From NCBI GenBank assembly GCA_025449975.1, contig JANWIG010000058.1, forward strand, positions 29,720-93,719: DNA of 64,000 bases. The letters are read 5' to 3'. This document shows positions 46,211 through 55,160 of the stretch, piece by piece. The notes below the pieces were generated by a model. That model searched no databases, was not told the DNA's origin, and saw only the letters and a program-made list of their open reading frames with translations. Each line of letters starts with the position of its first letter. Within the stretch, counting starts at the first letter, position 1. The translations under genes were made by a program, and so were the position numbers. The stretch comes from Thermoactinomycetaceae bacterium. GTDB lineage: Bacteria; Bacillota; Bacilli; Thermoactinomycetales; Thermoactinomycetaceae.

Positions 46211-47030
46211 TTTTTGCCTCCGCTGTGCCCCTCCACTCGGTGGCGCATCAAAGCCTTTCACTTTCAAATCTCTCTTGCCACTGGGATTGCGGTAAGACTG
46301 TATTGATTTTGGATAGTGATAGGGAATCGGGGCGGTGCCTTTTGAGCCTCTAGGGTGTTGATGCTTGCAAGGATGTATAACTGTCCGCTTCGGGTGCCGC
46401 TACGGGAGCGGAAAAAACTCGCTATCGCTCAGACACGTTTTCCGCTTTTTTCCCTTCGCTGTGCCCCTCCGCTCAGTGGCGCATCAAAGCCTTGCGTCTT
46501 CAAATGTCACTCGCCACTAGGAATACGTTTCATAATTTACTAAGTTAGAATCTCGCTCCTTCTGATCTAGGTTTGTGGATAGTTTCTGGGGCTTTTCTTC
46601 TAATGTCTCTTGCCACTGGGATTGCGTTTTGAGCTTTCCTGTGCGGTTAGCCCTTTATCTCTCTGCCCTACAAATTTATGTTTCGACTCTTTTTGAGCAT
46701 AGCCCCATTCCTACTAAGCTCTGTTCGTGAACAGAGGTCGGGCACGGGGCTTTTGACGCTACAGGGTGTTGATGCTTGCAAGGATGTATAACTGTCCGCT
46801 TCGGGGCACGGCTACGGGAGCGGAAAAAACTCGCTATCGCTCAGACACGTTTTCCGCTTTTTTCCCTTCGCTGTGCCCCTCCGCTCAGTGGCGCATCAAA
46901 GCCTGGCGCTTTCAAATGCCCCTTTGCCCTTGGTTTTGTGTTTCAAACTTTTCTGTGTGGGTAGACTGGTCCATCTAATATCTTTTCGTGGACAGAGACG
47001 TGGCAGGACTTTTGAGGATTTAGGTGTGAG
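46211..47030. repeat. Decayed non-coding repeat block
   Basis: Two long nearly identical units, 46352-46491 and 46763-46903, start AGGGTGTTGATGCTTGCAAG and end GCGCATCAAAGCC. A partial unit at 46211-46255 repeats only the end. Short segments (TCTCTTGCCACTGGGATTGCG at about 46271 and 46605) and the CTTTTGA stretch before each unit also recur. Each unit holds GCGGAAAA / TTTTCCGC arms able to form a hairpin. Frames reading through them have no plausible start signals. It looks like remnants of a dispersed element. Confidence 0.75.
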
Positions 47031-47406
47031 AACATTTCATAGTTTTTGGTGGTGATTCCTTTCAGCTATCTCTATTGGGGATCGATAGTCCCTGCTTTTG
47101 GTACTTTTCTACTTTGCTTTTCATGTTATAAGTTTAGTTTTCTTATGAATAGGTAATTAAATCTTATATAATAAGGTTGTTTTATTTTGTAAGCGCATTC
47201 AAAATGGGTGGGTTTGTGGTTGGTTTATCGGAAGATAGATATGGGAGTCTTTTTATTAGTTTCAATATTCCCTTTCAGCGGAATAGCGATTTGATTTTGA
47301 ATAGGTGTTTGATTGGGATATTTTTAGAGGGATTGGGTGGAGAGATGTTTCAATCGGTTGCAAAGAAAGGTTTTTGGTCAATTCATGCGTAAGGAGGATG
47401 CAATAA

Positions 47407-48981
47407 ATGACAAAAGTTTACCGTTCGGAGTTAACTCCGATTAGTTTTTTGGAGCGCAGTCAGCTTATTTTTCCAAATAAAACGGCTGTTGTTCATGGGT
47501 CACGCCGGTATACATATCGTCAATTCGGAGAGCGTGTGTATCGTTTGGCTTCTCGTTTGCGCGCGGTGGGGTTAGAAAAGGGAGATCGTGTTGCTTTTTT
47601 GGCTCCCAATATTCCGCCATTGTTGGAAGCTCATTACGGTGTGCCGGCAGCGGGTGGTATTTTGGTTGCGATTAATACGCGTTTGAATAGTCAGGAGATC
47701 GATTTTATTTTAAAACATTGTGGCGCCAAGTTTCTTTTTGTTGATGCGGAGTTAAAGCATTTGATCGATCCTCTTTCCTTGGAAGGGGTTGAAGTGATCC
47801 GCATTGATGATACGGGTGAAGAGAGGGATCCGTATGAGCAATTTCTTGCTGCTGGATCGCCTAAACCGATCGATTCTGTTCTGGAAGATGAGGAGGAGAC
47901 GATTTCGATTAACTATACTTCAGGAACGACGGGGAATCCCAAGGGGGTGATGTATTCTTATCGCGGTGTTTATTTGAATGCTTTAAGTGAGGTGATTGAG
48001 ACCGGATTAAATAGTTCGAGTATTTATCTATGGACTCTGCCGATGTTCCACTGCAATGGTTGGTGTTTTACTTGGGCAGTGACTGCTGTTGGCGCGACTC
48101 ATGTTTGTCTGCGTAAGTTGGATCCGGAGTTGATCTGGGATCTTTTCCATCGAGAAGGGATTACCCATTATAATGGGGCGCCGACGATTCAGATTATGTT
48201 AGTCAATCATCCCAAAGCGAAGCGGCTATCCAAGCAGGTGGTTTCTACGGTGGCTGGGGCTCCTCCTTCTCCTACTTTGCTTGGACAGATGAATGAGTTA
48301 AATATTCGACCGATTCATGTGTATGGTTTAACGGAAACATATGGTCCCTATACGGTTTGCGAATGGCATGAGGAGTGGAATGATCTTCCTTTAAACGAGC
48401 AAGCCCGTCTGCTGGCGCGACAAGGACAAGGGTATGTGACTGCAGAAAGAGCGCGTGTCGTTGATGATCAGATGAATGATGTCGCTTGGGATGGAAAAAC
48501 CATGGGCGAAGTGGTGATGCGTGGAAACAATGTGGCTAAAGGTTACTATAAGAATCCGGAAGCGACGAAAGAAGCTTTTGCGGGCAATTGGTTTCATTCG
48601 GGGGACCTGGGTGTTTGGCATCCGGATGGCTATATTGAGCTGAGGGACCGTTCAAAAGATATCATTATTTCTGGAGGAGAAAATATTTCCTCAATTGAAG
48701 TGGAACAAACCATTGCTCAGCATCCTGCTGTCCTCGAATGTGCAGTGATCGCGATTCCTCATGAAAAATGGGGAGAGCGTCCGAAGGCTTTTGTTACTTT
48801 AAAACCGGGGAAATCGGCAACCGAACAGGAGATTATTCAGTTTTGTCGTGAACGATTGGCCCGCTATAAATGTCCTGATCAGGTAGCGTTTGGCGATTTA
48901 CCTAAAACTTCGACCGGAAAAGTCCAAAAATATATTTTACGGAACAAAGAGTGGGCGAAGATGGATAAGTTTATCAATTAG
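47407..48981 (+). CDS. Acyl-CoA synthetase (AMP-forming)
   Basis: 524-residue ANL-superfamily ligase that activates a carboxylic acid as acyl-AMP and then acyl-CoA. Motifs in order: P-loop-like YTSGTTGNPKGVM (about residues 170-182), VYGLTETYGP, the hinge region LRDRSKDIIISGGENISS and the catalytic lysine in PKTSTGKVQK near the C-terminus. AAGGAGG lies 9 nt before the ATG. The substrate is probably a medium- or short-chain acid; the context of glutarate and hydantoin genes does not fix it. Confidence 0.9.
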   Translation: MTKVYRSELTPISFLERSQLIFPNKTAVVHGSRRYTYRQFGERVYRLASRLRAVGLEKGDRVAFLAPNIPPLLEAHYGVPAAGGILVAINTRLNSQEIDFILKHCGAKFLFVDAELKHLIDPLSLEGVEVIRIDDTGEERDPYEQFLAAGSPKPIDSVLEDEEETISINYTSGTTGNPKGVMYSYRGVYLNALSEVIETGLNSSSIYLWTLPMFHCNGWCFTWAVTAVGATHVCLRKLDPELIWDLFHREGITHYNGAPTIQIMLVNHPKAKRLSKQVVSTVAGAPPSPTLLGQMNELNIRPIHVYGLTETYGPYTVCEWHEEWNDLPLNEQARLLARQGQGYVTAERARVVDDQMNDVAWDGKTMGEVVMRGNNVAKGYYKNPEATKEAFAGNWFHSGDLGVWHPDGYIELRDRSKDIIISGGENISSIEVEQTIAQHPAVLECAVIAIPHEKWGERPKAFVTLKPGKSATEQEIIQFCRERLARYKCPDQVAFGDLPKTSTGKVQKYILRNKEWAKMDKFIN

Positions 48982-48989
48982 ATCAAAAC

Positions 48990-49090
48990 GAAGCCAACTG
49001 TCTAAACCATGCTTAGGCAGTTGGCTTTTTGAATTGATAGATATAAATAAAGCAAACTACCTAAACCGTGCTTAGGTAGTTTGCTTTATC
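48990..49090. terminator. Pair of similar terminators, one for each convergent gene
   Basis: First hairpin about 48992-49029 (AGCCAACTG / CAGTTGGCTTTTT) serves the plus-strand ligase. The second, about 49051-49088 (AAGCAAACTA / TAGTTTGCTTT), serves pxpC on the minus strand. Both loops carry CTAAACC-TGCTTAGG, so one may be a duplicate of the other. Confidence 0.8.
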
Positions 49091-49108
49091 TTGAAGAATT
49101 GGATATAT

Positions 49109-50083
49109 TTACTTTAACATCTCAGCGAATTTTAGTAATTTCTCTTTTTTATTGATTCGTTCCTGAACAGCTTGTTGAACCGTTACAGCCATGAAACGGA
49201 CCATGGTGTCGGGTCGTGATTGAGCAATGACATCAAGGTCGGAACTAATCACCGCCCCAATCGTCATAAATCCTCCTCCGGTCGTCGCATCATTTAATAG
49301 AACGATAAGTTCTTCACTGTTGGTAATCATGATTCCTCCCAGTGGATAAGCGGTATCGACTACGTTGGAGAAGCCACTTCCTGCTCCAAAGGGGGTTTCG
49401 ACATTTTCATAATGAAGGGAAGGACCTTTCAGACGATAAGCCAACCGACTGGATTCGACTGCTACTTTCCATTCTCCATTAAGAAAAGAACGCACTCCCT
49501 CATCACTCAGACTATAGCTAATCATCCCTAGAACCACGCGAACATCGATTTTCTTTTTAAATTCGGGAATAAACTCTTTGTTTACTCTTCTCCCCACTTG
49601 TTTTAACACCCCTGGCAAGGGCTCCCCAATCTCCAGCAAATCTCCGGCGATCAACTTTCTGCCCCGATGTCCTCCTAACTCACAAGTGGTAAAGGTAGAA
49701 CGACTATCCATCACTTTGGGAACTTGAATTCCTCCCGAAATGCACAAGTAGGTTCGGACACCCTTCTTGGCAAATTTAAAGGATAATACATCTCCCCGAC
49801 GAGCTTCGATGTTTTCCCACATGGAGAGCGGCTGATTGTTTAAAAATGCTTCTACCGGAGCCCCCGTCAGATTAAACACGGTTCGTTTCATAAATTCGAT
49901 CTTTGGACCGAGCAAAGTGATTTCTAGACCCGCATAATCGATTGGATTACCTAATAACAAATTTCCTAATTGAAAAGAATATTGGTCAGCAGCCCCAGAA
50001 GGAGGAATTCCCAAATGGTAATACCCATTTCTCCCCAAATCTTGTACAGTCGTCAAAATCCCCGGTTCTAGGATCTTAAGCAA
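49109..50083 (-). CDS. pxpC: 5-oxoprolinase subunit C family (biotin-dependent carboxyltransferase fold)
   Basis: 324 residues of the KipA/PxpC/AHS2 family, opening LKILEPGILTTVQDLGRNGY and containing PLGGIMITNSEELIVLLNDA. With PxpB and PxpA such proteins form ATP-dependent 5-oxoprolinase. The start is TTG at 50083, 8 nt after GGAGG and directly before the pxpB stop. No pxpA is in the window, so the pair may serve a different cyclic amide or carboxylation. Confidence 0.85.
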   Translation of the reverse strand: MLKILEPGILTTVQDLGRNGYYHLGIPPSGAADQYSFQLGNLLLGNPIDYAGLEITLLGPKIEFMKRTVFNLTGAPVEAFLNNQPLSMWENIEARRGDVLSFKFAKKGVRTYLCISGGIQVPKVMDSRSTFTTCELGGHRGRKLIAGDLLEIGEPLPGVLKQVGRRVNKEFIPEFKKKIDVRVVLGMISYSLSDEGVRSFLNGEWKVAVESSRLAYRLKGPSLHYENVETPFGAGSGFSNVVDTAYPLGGIMITNSEELIVLLNDATTGGGFMTIGAVISSDLDVIAQSRPDTMVRFMAVTVQQAVQERINKKEKLLKFAEMLK

Positions 50084-50965
50084 TTAAAATCCCTCCATTA
50101 GATCGTCGATATACTCTTTTCCATAGAGCAAATATTTCTCCGACGAAAATTCAACCTCTTTGATTCGATAACGATAGGTTCCTCGTTCGACCTCATCGAC
50201 AATCCGTTGATATTCCCTCTCGTCAATCGGACGATGTTTCCAAAAGTCACCAGGTCGAGCCAATACCACATCGTTTAGCTCTGCCAAGCGCCTTTTTTCA
50301 TCATAGACCGGTACTGCAGACATGCCTATAAGTTGGTAACTACCGGAACTTTCCATCGGATAAACAACGGTAAATGCTCCGCCTAAACCAATGGCGCGAG
50401 CTGGCGTTTTCGTTCGCGGACTCAAATATTTCGCTACTTGGATGATGTTTTCACGGGGAACCCCAATCTGAAATTCCCAAGCAGTTCCAGGGATAAAACC
50501 AACCATACTGATAAAATAGGGCATGGATGAATGAGCTTCAATAAAAGCATTTTTATCTGTAAAGCCATTTCCTCTCATCACAAATTCAAAATCGGTCATC
50601 TCTGGATGTTGATGTCGATCGGCAAATTGCAAAGAATATTCGCGCGTGATGGGATCATCATACCAAGTTGGGATTTCAATAATCCGAATCTGCATGGTTA
50701 ATTCCGAGAGATTGCTCTTTTTTATATCAATTTCTTGAATATAATCTTTTAAGTCTTGTCCAGCGATTTTTTCGGGATTGTAGCGGATCAAATACGAGGC
50801 ATTGGCTGGACAGATATCGATAATCCCAGGAATATTGCGCTTTCGCAATTCGTTGGTAATGGAGATCGCTTTATAATTGCTCTCAATACTCATTTCTCTG
50901 GAGATCTCGGCATAAATATATTCATCACCAACAAAATCAAAGCGCGTCTCTGGTAATGTAAACAT
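50084..50965 (-). CDS. pxpB: 5-oxoprolinase subunit B family (KipI/AHS1), long form
   Basis: 293 residues from ATG 50965 (8 nt after GGTGG; GTG at 50977 is an alternative). The AHS1 core is visible as EIPTWYDD, ISMVGFIPGTAWEF and YPMESSGSYQLIGMS. It is about 50 residues longer than ordinary PxpB, mainly a C-terminal extension (PIDEREYQRIVDEVERGTYR). It sits between the sigma-54 activator and pxpC in one minus-strand unit. Confidence 0.83.
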   Translation of the reverse strand: MFTLPETRFDFVGDEYIYAEISREMSIESNYKAISITNELRKRNIPGIIDICPANASYLIRYNPEKIAGQDLKDYIQEIDIKKSNLSELTMQIRIIEIPTWYDDPITREYSLQFADRHQHPEMTDFEFVMRGNGFTDKNAFIEAHSSMPYFISMVGFIPGTAWEFQIGVPRENIIQVAKYLSPRTKTPARAIGLGGAFTVVYPMESSGSYQLIGMSAVPVYDEKRRLAELNDVVLARPGDFWKHRPIDEREYQRIVDEVERGTYRYRIKEVEFSSEKYLLYGKEYIDDLMEGF

Positions 50966-50977
50966 TCGCTTTTCCAC

Positions 50978-53050
50978 CTACCTCAATAGCCGATTGATCT
51001 TCCGGCTCATCGTCGCGGGACTGACTTGCAAAACTTTTGCTGCTTTCGCTGCTGTCCCATATTTCTGCAAAGCAGCTCGGATCAATTGGCTTTCCAAATC
51101 ATCCACCGCTTCCTGCAATGGCATGATCGAGCCCAAGATCGGTTTGACTACTTTTGATTTGCTCTCTCCAAATAAAATGGACATCACTTCTTCACCTGTG
51201 ATTGTTTGTCCTCGACTCGTCACAACCAAACGTTCGATCATATTTTGCAGTTCCCTTACATTTCCCGGCCAATGGTAACTTTCCAAGACATCAAATGCAT
51301 CCTGAGATAGTTTCTTATCCAGCTGATACAGCCGATTGAATTGCTCTAAAAAGAAGAGGGATAACATCATCACATCGCCCGTTCGCTCACGCAATGGTGG
51401 GATATGGACCGGAATCACATTGAGCCGATAGTAAAGATCCTCGCGAAACTTGTTTTCTTCGACCAATCTTTTAATATTACGGTTGGTCGCTGCGATCACT
51501 CGTACATCTACCTTGATGCTTTTCGTATCACCGATTCGCATCACTTCTTTTTCTTGAAGCACTCTTAGCAATTTCACTTGCAAATTTAACGGTAATTCTG
51601 TGATTTCATCGAGAAAAATGGTCCCTTGATGGGCTTGTTCAAAAAAACCAGCCCTTCCATTTTGATCGGCACCTGTAAACGCTCCTTTTACATAACCAAA
51701 AAATTCGCTTTCGATCAGGCTTTCTGGGATCGCTCCACAATTGACTCGCACCAACGGATGTTCTTTGCGCCGGCTATTTTGATGAATCGTTTGGGCAAAT
51801 ACTTCTTTTCCAACCCCTGATTCACCATACAAGAGCACAGTCGAGTCGACCATGGCGATCCGCTTGATCTGATCCACCACATCTTCCATCACCTTGGAAC
51901 GATAGATTAGTTTTTTATCTACTTGATTCCGCATCATCATTTGATCTAACTCTTGTTTATATTGATCGGACCGTTTGCGCTCAATTTTTAGTTCTTCTCT
52001 TAGCTGATTGATCTCAGTAATATCTCTAGAGATCATCACTATTTTTTCTAATTTATCTTGATAAAAGACGGGTGTTGCCGAAGACCAGACTTTGCAGCCC
52101 TTCTTGTTTTCATGGACAAAAACAAATTTCCCTTTCTTCTTATGAGCCCTTTCAAATAAATCATATTGATATAATCCTTCACGGTGCATATCAAATAAAT
52201 TTTTACCTATTAATTCGTCAGGATGTTCCACACCCCAAAAATCCTTCAAAAAATTCCCAGCCAGACGGACGATCTTGCCTTCTCCATTTAAAACGATGAT
52301 CTCTTCATTGGAAGAAGAATAAAGCGCTTTCAGGTCTTCGTTTAAATTACGCACCCACTCAAGCTCTTGAATCGATTCTTCCAATTGCTCACGTAAATAA
52401 AAGATATGAATAATCCCTAAGATTTTCCCTTCATTAAAGAGAGGAGAAAAATTCCCAATAATTTGTTTAAAATTAAGTGAATGACTCACACTAACCAACT
52501 GTTTACCTAGCAAAACATCTTCTAGTTGTGGTGCATTCAATAACGTCTTATAATTGCGATGTAATAAAAAATTGCGCGATAAACCTAAAATATTTTCTGC
52601 GGTCCCATTTATAAAGGTAATGCGAAACTGTTCATTTGTTGTGATCACACCGATGTGCGCACTGTTAAAAATCTGTGTCTTTTCTTTCAATTGTAAGCGC
52701 GTAATTTGATTACGAGCATCCGCTAACGAACAAAAACCTGTCACTTTATTTGCTTGGTTCACTCCCAAGACGACCGAGACATTATGATAAAATTCAACGG
52801 GCTGATCCTCTCGTACCAATAAAACATCTGTATAATAGAAAGGAATCGGCTGATCCAAGTCATTTTTCGCCAAAATAAACTGCATTACACACTTTGTGTT
52901 CAGATACCCGACCACCTTTTGGGCAGCATAAACCAAAACCAACTCGGATTGGGTGGTGTGGATCGTTTGCATCACTTCGCGCAAGGTACTACGATGGTGA
53001 ACTTTGACCGTGATCGGTTGTAACAGATCTTTCCAGACAATCATGTTCAC
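50978..53050 (-). CDS. sigma-54-dependent transcriptional activator with PAS domains
   Basis: 690 residues: CBS-like sensor region (about 1-115), PAS domains (about 125-225 and 240-345), a coiled linker (345-385), then the AAA+ domain with Walker A GESGVGKE (409-416), the sigma-54 contact loop GAFTGA (456-461) and Walker B GTIFLDE (476-482), and a Fis-type helix-turn-helix (about 650-690). It resembles RocR/PrdR-type activators. All catalytic motifs are intact. It probably binds TTTC-N6-GAAA repeats found upstream of its own gene and between hyuA and the permease. Start GTG 53050 or ATG 53044. Confidence 0.92.
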   Translation of the reverse strand: MNMIVWKDLLQPITVKVHHRSTLREVMQTIHTTQSELVLVYAAQKVVGYLNTKCVMQFILAKNDLDQPIPFYYTDVLLVREDQPVEFYHNVSVVLGVNQANKVTGFCSLADARNQITRLQLKEKTQIFNSAHIGVITTNEQFRITFINGTAENILGLSRNFLLHRNYKTLLNAPQLEDVLLGKQLVSVSHSLNFKQIIGNFSPLFNEGKILGIIHIFYLREQLEESIQELEWVRNLNEDLKALYSSSNEEIIVLNGEGKIVRLAGNFLKDFWGVEHPDELIGKNLFDMHREGLYQYDLFERAHKKKGKFVFVHENKKGCKVWSSATPVFYQDKLEKIVMISRDITEINQLREELKIERKRSDQYKQELDQMMMRNQVDKKLIYRSKVMEDVVDQIKRIAMVDSTVLLYGESGVGKEVFAQTIHQNSRRKEHPLVRVNCGAIPESLIESEFFGYVKGAFTGADQNGRAGFFEQAHQGTIFLDEITELPLNLQVKLLRVLQEKEVMRIGDTKSIKVDVRVIAATNRNIKRLVEENKFREDLYYRLNVIPVHIPPLRERTGDVMMLSLFFLEQFNRLYQLDKKLSQDAFDVLESYHWPGNVRELQNMIERLVVTSRGQTITGEEVMSILFGESKSKVVKPILGSIMPLQEAVDDLESQLIRAALQKYGTAAKAAKVLQVSPATMSRKINRLLR

Positions 53051-53077
53051 ACCAACTCACCATATTTTTTGTAAATG

Positions 53078-53143
53078 ATTATATCTTTTATTAACGATAA
53101 TTTCAATTTCGAAATATATACAAAGGATCTTTCATTTTTGAAA
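53078..53143 (-). promoter_or_regulatory. sigma-A promoter of the activator gene with two TTTC-N6-GAAA sites
   Basis: Minus strand TTGAAA (53101-53106), 17-bp spacer, TATAAT (53078-53083). Inverted repeats TTTCAATTTCGAAA (53101-53114) and TTTCATTTTTGAAA (53130-53143) lie on and just upstream of the -35 box. Binding there would repress the activator's own gene. Confidence 0.7.
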
Positions 53144-53178
53144 AACCCTTGGTTTTTCTAGTAAACCAAGGGTTTTTA
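53141..53178 (-). terminator. Terminator after hyuB
   Basis: Minus strand AAAACCCTTGGTTT / AAACCAAGGGTTTTT. It separates hyuAB from the activator transcription unit and overlaps the distal TTTC-N6-GAAA site by a few bases. Confidence 0.85.
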
Positions 53179-53191
53179 CCAAGACTTTCTA

Positions 53192-55159
53192 TCAATCTTG
53201 CCAATACTTCAACGTACGTTTGTACATGCTTTCGCGGTATTGCTCCGTCGATTTCGGTAAAATTTTACCGGTTTGGGCATCTAAAACAACACCGTAGCGA
53301 CGAATCATGTCAAGCGAATCAATCTCCCCTTGATCATATAGGGATTGGACCTCTTCGATTGGCGTCATTAGCCATTGCTTCCGATTTTGACGAATATACT
53401 CTCTTTCTTTTGCTGTTGCTTCCTCATCGATCTCATACTGATCGATCTCTGGATCAATCGCCCAAATCACCACGCCATAATCCTTGCGGGCTCTCTCAAT
53501 GGAAACGTAGCCATCGATCACATCCTCGAGCACAGCTTGAGGATCTCGTTTTAGTGGATCTCCGAGTCCTCCCCCACCAGCAGATGGACGGGTAAAGGAG
53601 TCTCCTTCTTTTACTTTGACTCCGGAGAAAATACTACCCAAGAATTGTTCTTCTTCTTTTCCTTTGTTGAGCCAAGCTCCGTGTGGATTCGATGGTAACC
53701 CACCAAAGATTCCCCATGTGATCGAACGAGATCGGTCGCAACAATACGACATAACGGTTCGATCAATTTTGGTCAGGATTCCGCCTTTTTCTACTCCACA
53801 TCCTCCACGGAATTGTCCCGGTCCACCGGAGTCGGTGATGATTTGATGGTGTGTGGTGATCACTGGGGATAGCCGCTCTTGCCCTTCGCAAGGTTGGACA
53901 CTTAAGCCGACTCCAAAAACAGGTGACAGGGCATTGGCACCGTCTTTCTGATTACGACCTCCATGTCCGCCAGCCATCCAATCATACCACATAAAGTAGT
54001 TGTCATATCCTGGTCGGCGATCCCATCCACCGATCAGTAAGTATTCCAGGTTAAAGGAGCAAGCCAATGCTCTCTCCGGTAAGATCTCAGACCATAGTTC
54101 AAAAATGGCATTCATAATCTTTTCGTATGCGCCGGAACAAAAGCCCGTTACCGCAATGGGGTGAGGTGCATTGACCACCGAATCCTCAGGTAGATCCACT
54201 TTCAGTGTCCGATAAAATCCGGAGTTCAGTGGAACTTCAGGGAAGAACGTCTTGGTGCCTGCCACAACAGCTGAGAACGAAGCGCCATATCCAGCGTTTA
54301 AGAAACAACTGATATACGAATGTGAACCGCCTAGATCATAGTGAATCATGTCATCTTCGATCGTCATTTTTACGCGAATCGGAATCAATCCATCACCCAG
54401 TTCAGGATCCATATCGATGTAGTCGACTGTTTCCCATGTTCCATTGGGCAATTTGGAAATCTTCGCTTTAGCGAGGCGTTCGACATAATCTTGTACTTCC
54501 TCAAAAGCGATCAACACCGTCTCTTTGCCATACTTTTCAATTAGCTGGAGCAATTGATTTCCAGCGACTTGTGTCGCCTCGGCTTGAGCGCGCAAATCTC
54601 CTAAGCGCTCTTCTGGCAAGCGCATATTGGAAACAAGCAGATTGGCGACATCAGCCAAATATTGTCCTTTGCTCCAGATGCGAACAGGAGGAATTCTCAC
54701 TCCTTCGCCATAGTGATCTTGTGACTGAACATCAAATGAGCCTGGTACGGACCCACCCATATCGGCCCAGTGCCCTTTGGTTTGCATAAAAGCAATCAAT
54801 TCATCTTCATAAAAGATCGGTCGAATAATACTCACATCACAAAAATGGGTTCCTCCCCGATAGGGATCATTGACGATAAACACATCTCCCGGATGAATAT
54901 CATCACCAAAATCTTCAATTACTGCTTTCGCAGTTAGATGAAGTGTACCGACGTGAACAGAGATATCTTGAGTTCCCTGCATCACCGTATTTCCTTGCGC
55001 GTCACAAAACGCCGAGCTAAAATCGCGGTTATAGATCACGAAAGAATAACATGTTCGCAAGATCTGTTCGGACATTTGGTCAACGAGGTTCACAAACGCA
55101 TTTTTTAATACTTCAAAGGTAACAGGATCTAATTTGCTTTTATAAGTTACCTGACTCAT
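53192..55159 (-). CDS. hyuB: Hydantoinase/oxoprolinase subunit B (HyuB)
   Basis: 655 residues of the hydantoinase B/oxoprolinase family: DPVTFEVLKNAFVNLVDQMSE at the start, GDVFIVNDPYRGGTHFCDVS in the middle and GGCGVEKGG and PSAGGGGLGDPLKR later. With HyuA it forms an ATP-dependent hydrolase of cyclic amides (N-methylhydantoin, 5-oxoproline, lactams). ATG 55159 follows AAGGTG and starts one base after the hyuA stop region, showing coupling. Confidence 0.92.
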   Translation of the reverse strand: MSQVTYKSKLDPVTFEVLKNAFVNLVDQMSEQILRTCYSFVIYNRDFSSAFCDAQGNTVMQGTQDISVHVGTLHLTAKAVIEDFGDDIHPGDVFIVNDPYRGGTHFCDVSIIRPIFYEDELIAFMQTKGHWADMGGSVPGSFDVQSQDHYGEGVRIPPVRIWSKGQYLADVANLLVSNMRLPEERLGDLRAQAEATQVAGNQLLQLIEKYGKETVLIAFEEVQDYVERLAKAKISKLPNGTWETVDYIDMDPELGDGLIPIRVKMTIEDDMIHYDLGGSHSYISCFLNAGYGASFSAVVAGTKTFFPEVPLNSGFYRTLKVDLPEDSVVNAPHPIAVTGFCSGAYEKIMNAIFELWSEILPERALACSFNLEYLLIGGWDRRPGYDNYFMWYDWMAGGHGGRNQKDGANALSPVFGVGLSVQPCEGQERLSPVITTHHQIITDSGGPGQFRGGCGVEKGGILTKIDRTVMSYCCDRSRSITWGIFGGLPSNPHGAWLNKGKEEEQFLGSIFSGVKVKEGDSFTRPSAGGGGLGDPLKRDPQAVLEDVIDGYVSIERARKDYGVVIWAIDPEIDQYEIDEEATAKEREYIRQNRKQWLMTPIEEVQSLYDQGEIDSLDMIRRYGVVLDAQTGKILPKSTEQYRESMYKRTLKYWQD

Positions 55160-55160
55160 A

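Noticed and set aside
46355..47055. Several 60-70 codon frames
   Set aside because: They read through the repeat units in several frames and lack start signals.
47177..47392. 71-codon frame before the acyl-CoA ligase
   Set aside because: No convincing ribosome binding site; probably leader sequence of the ligase gene.
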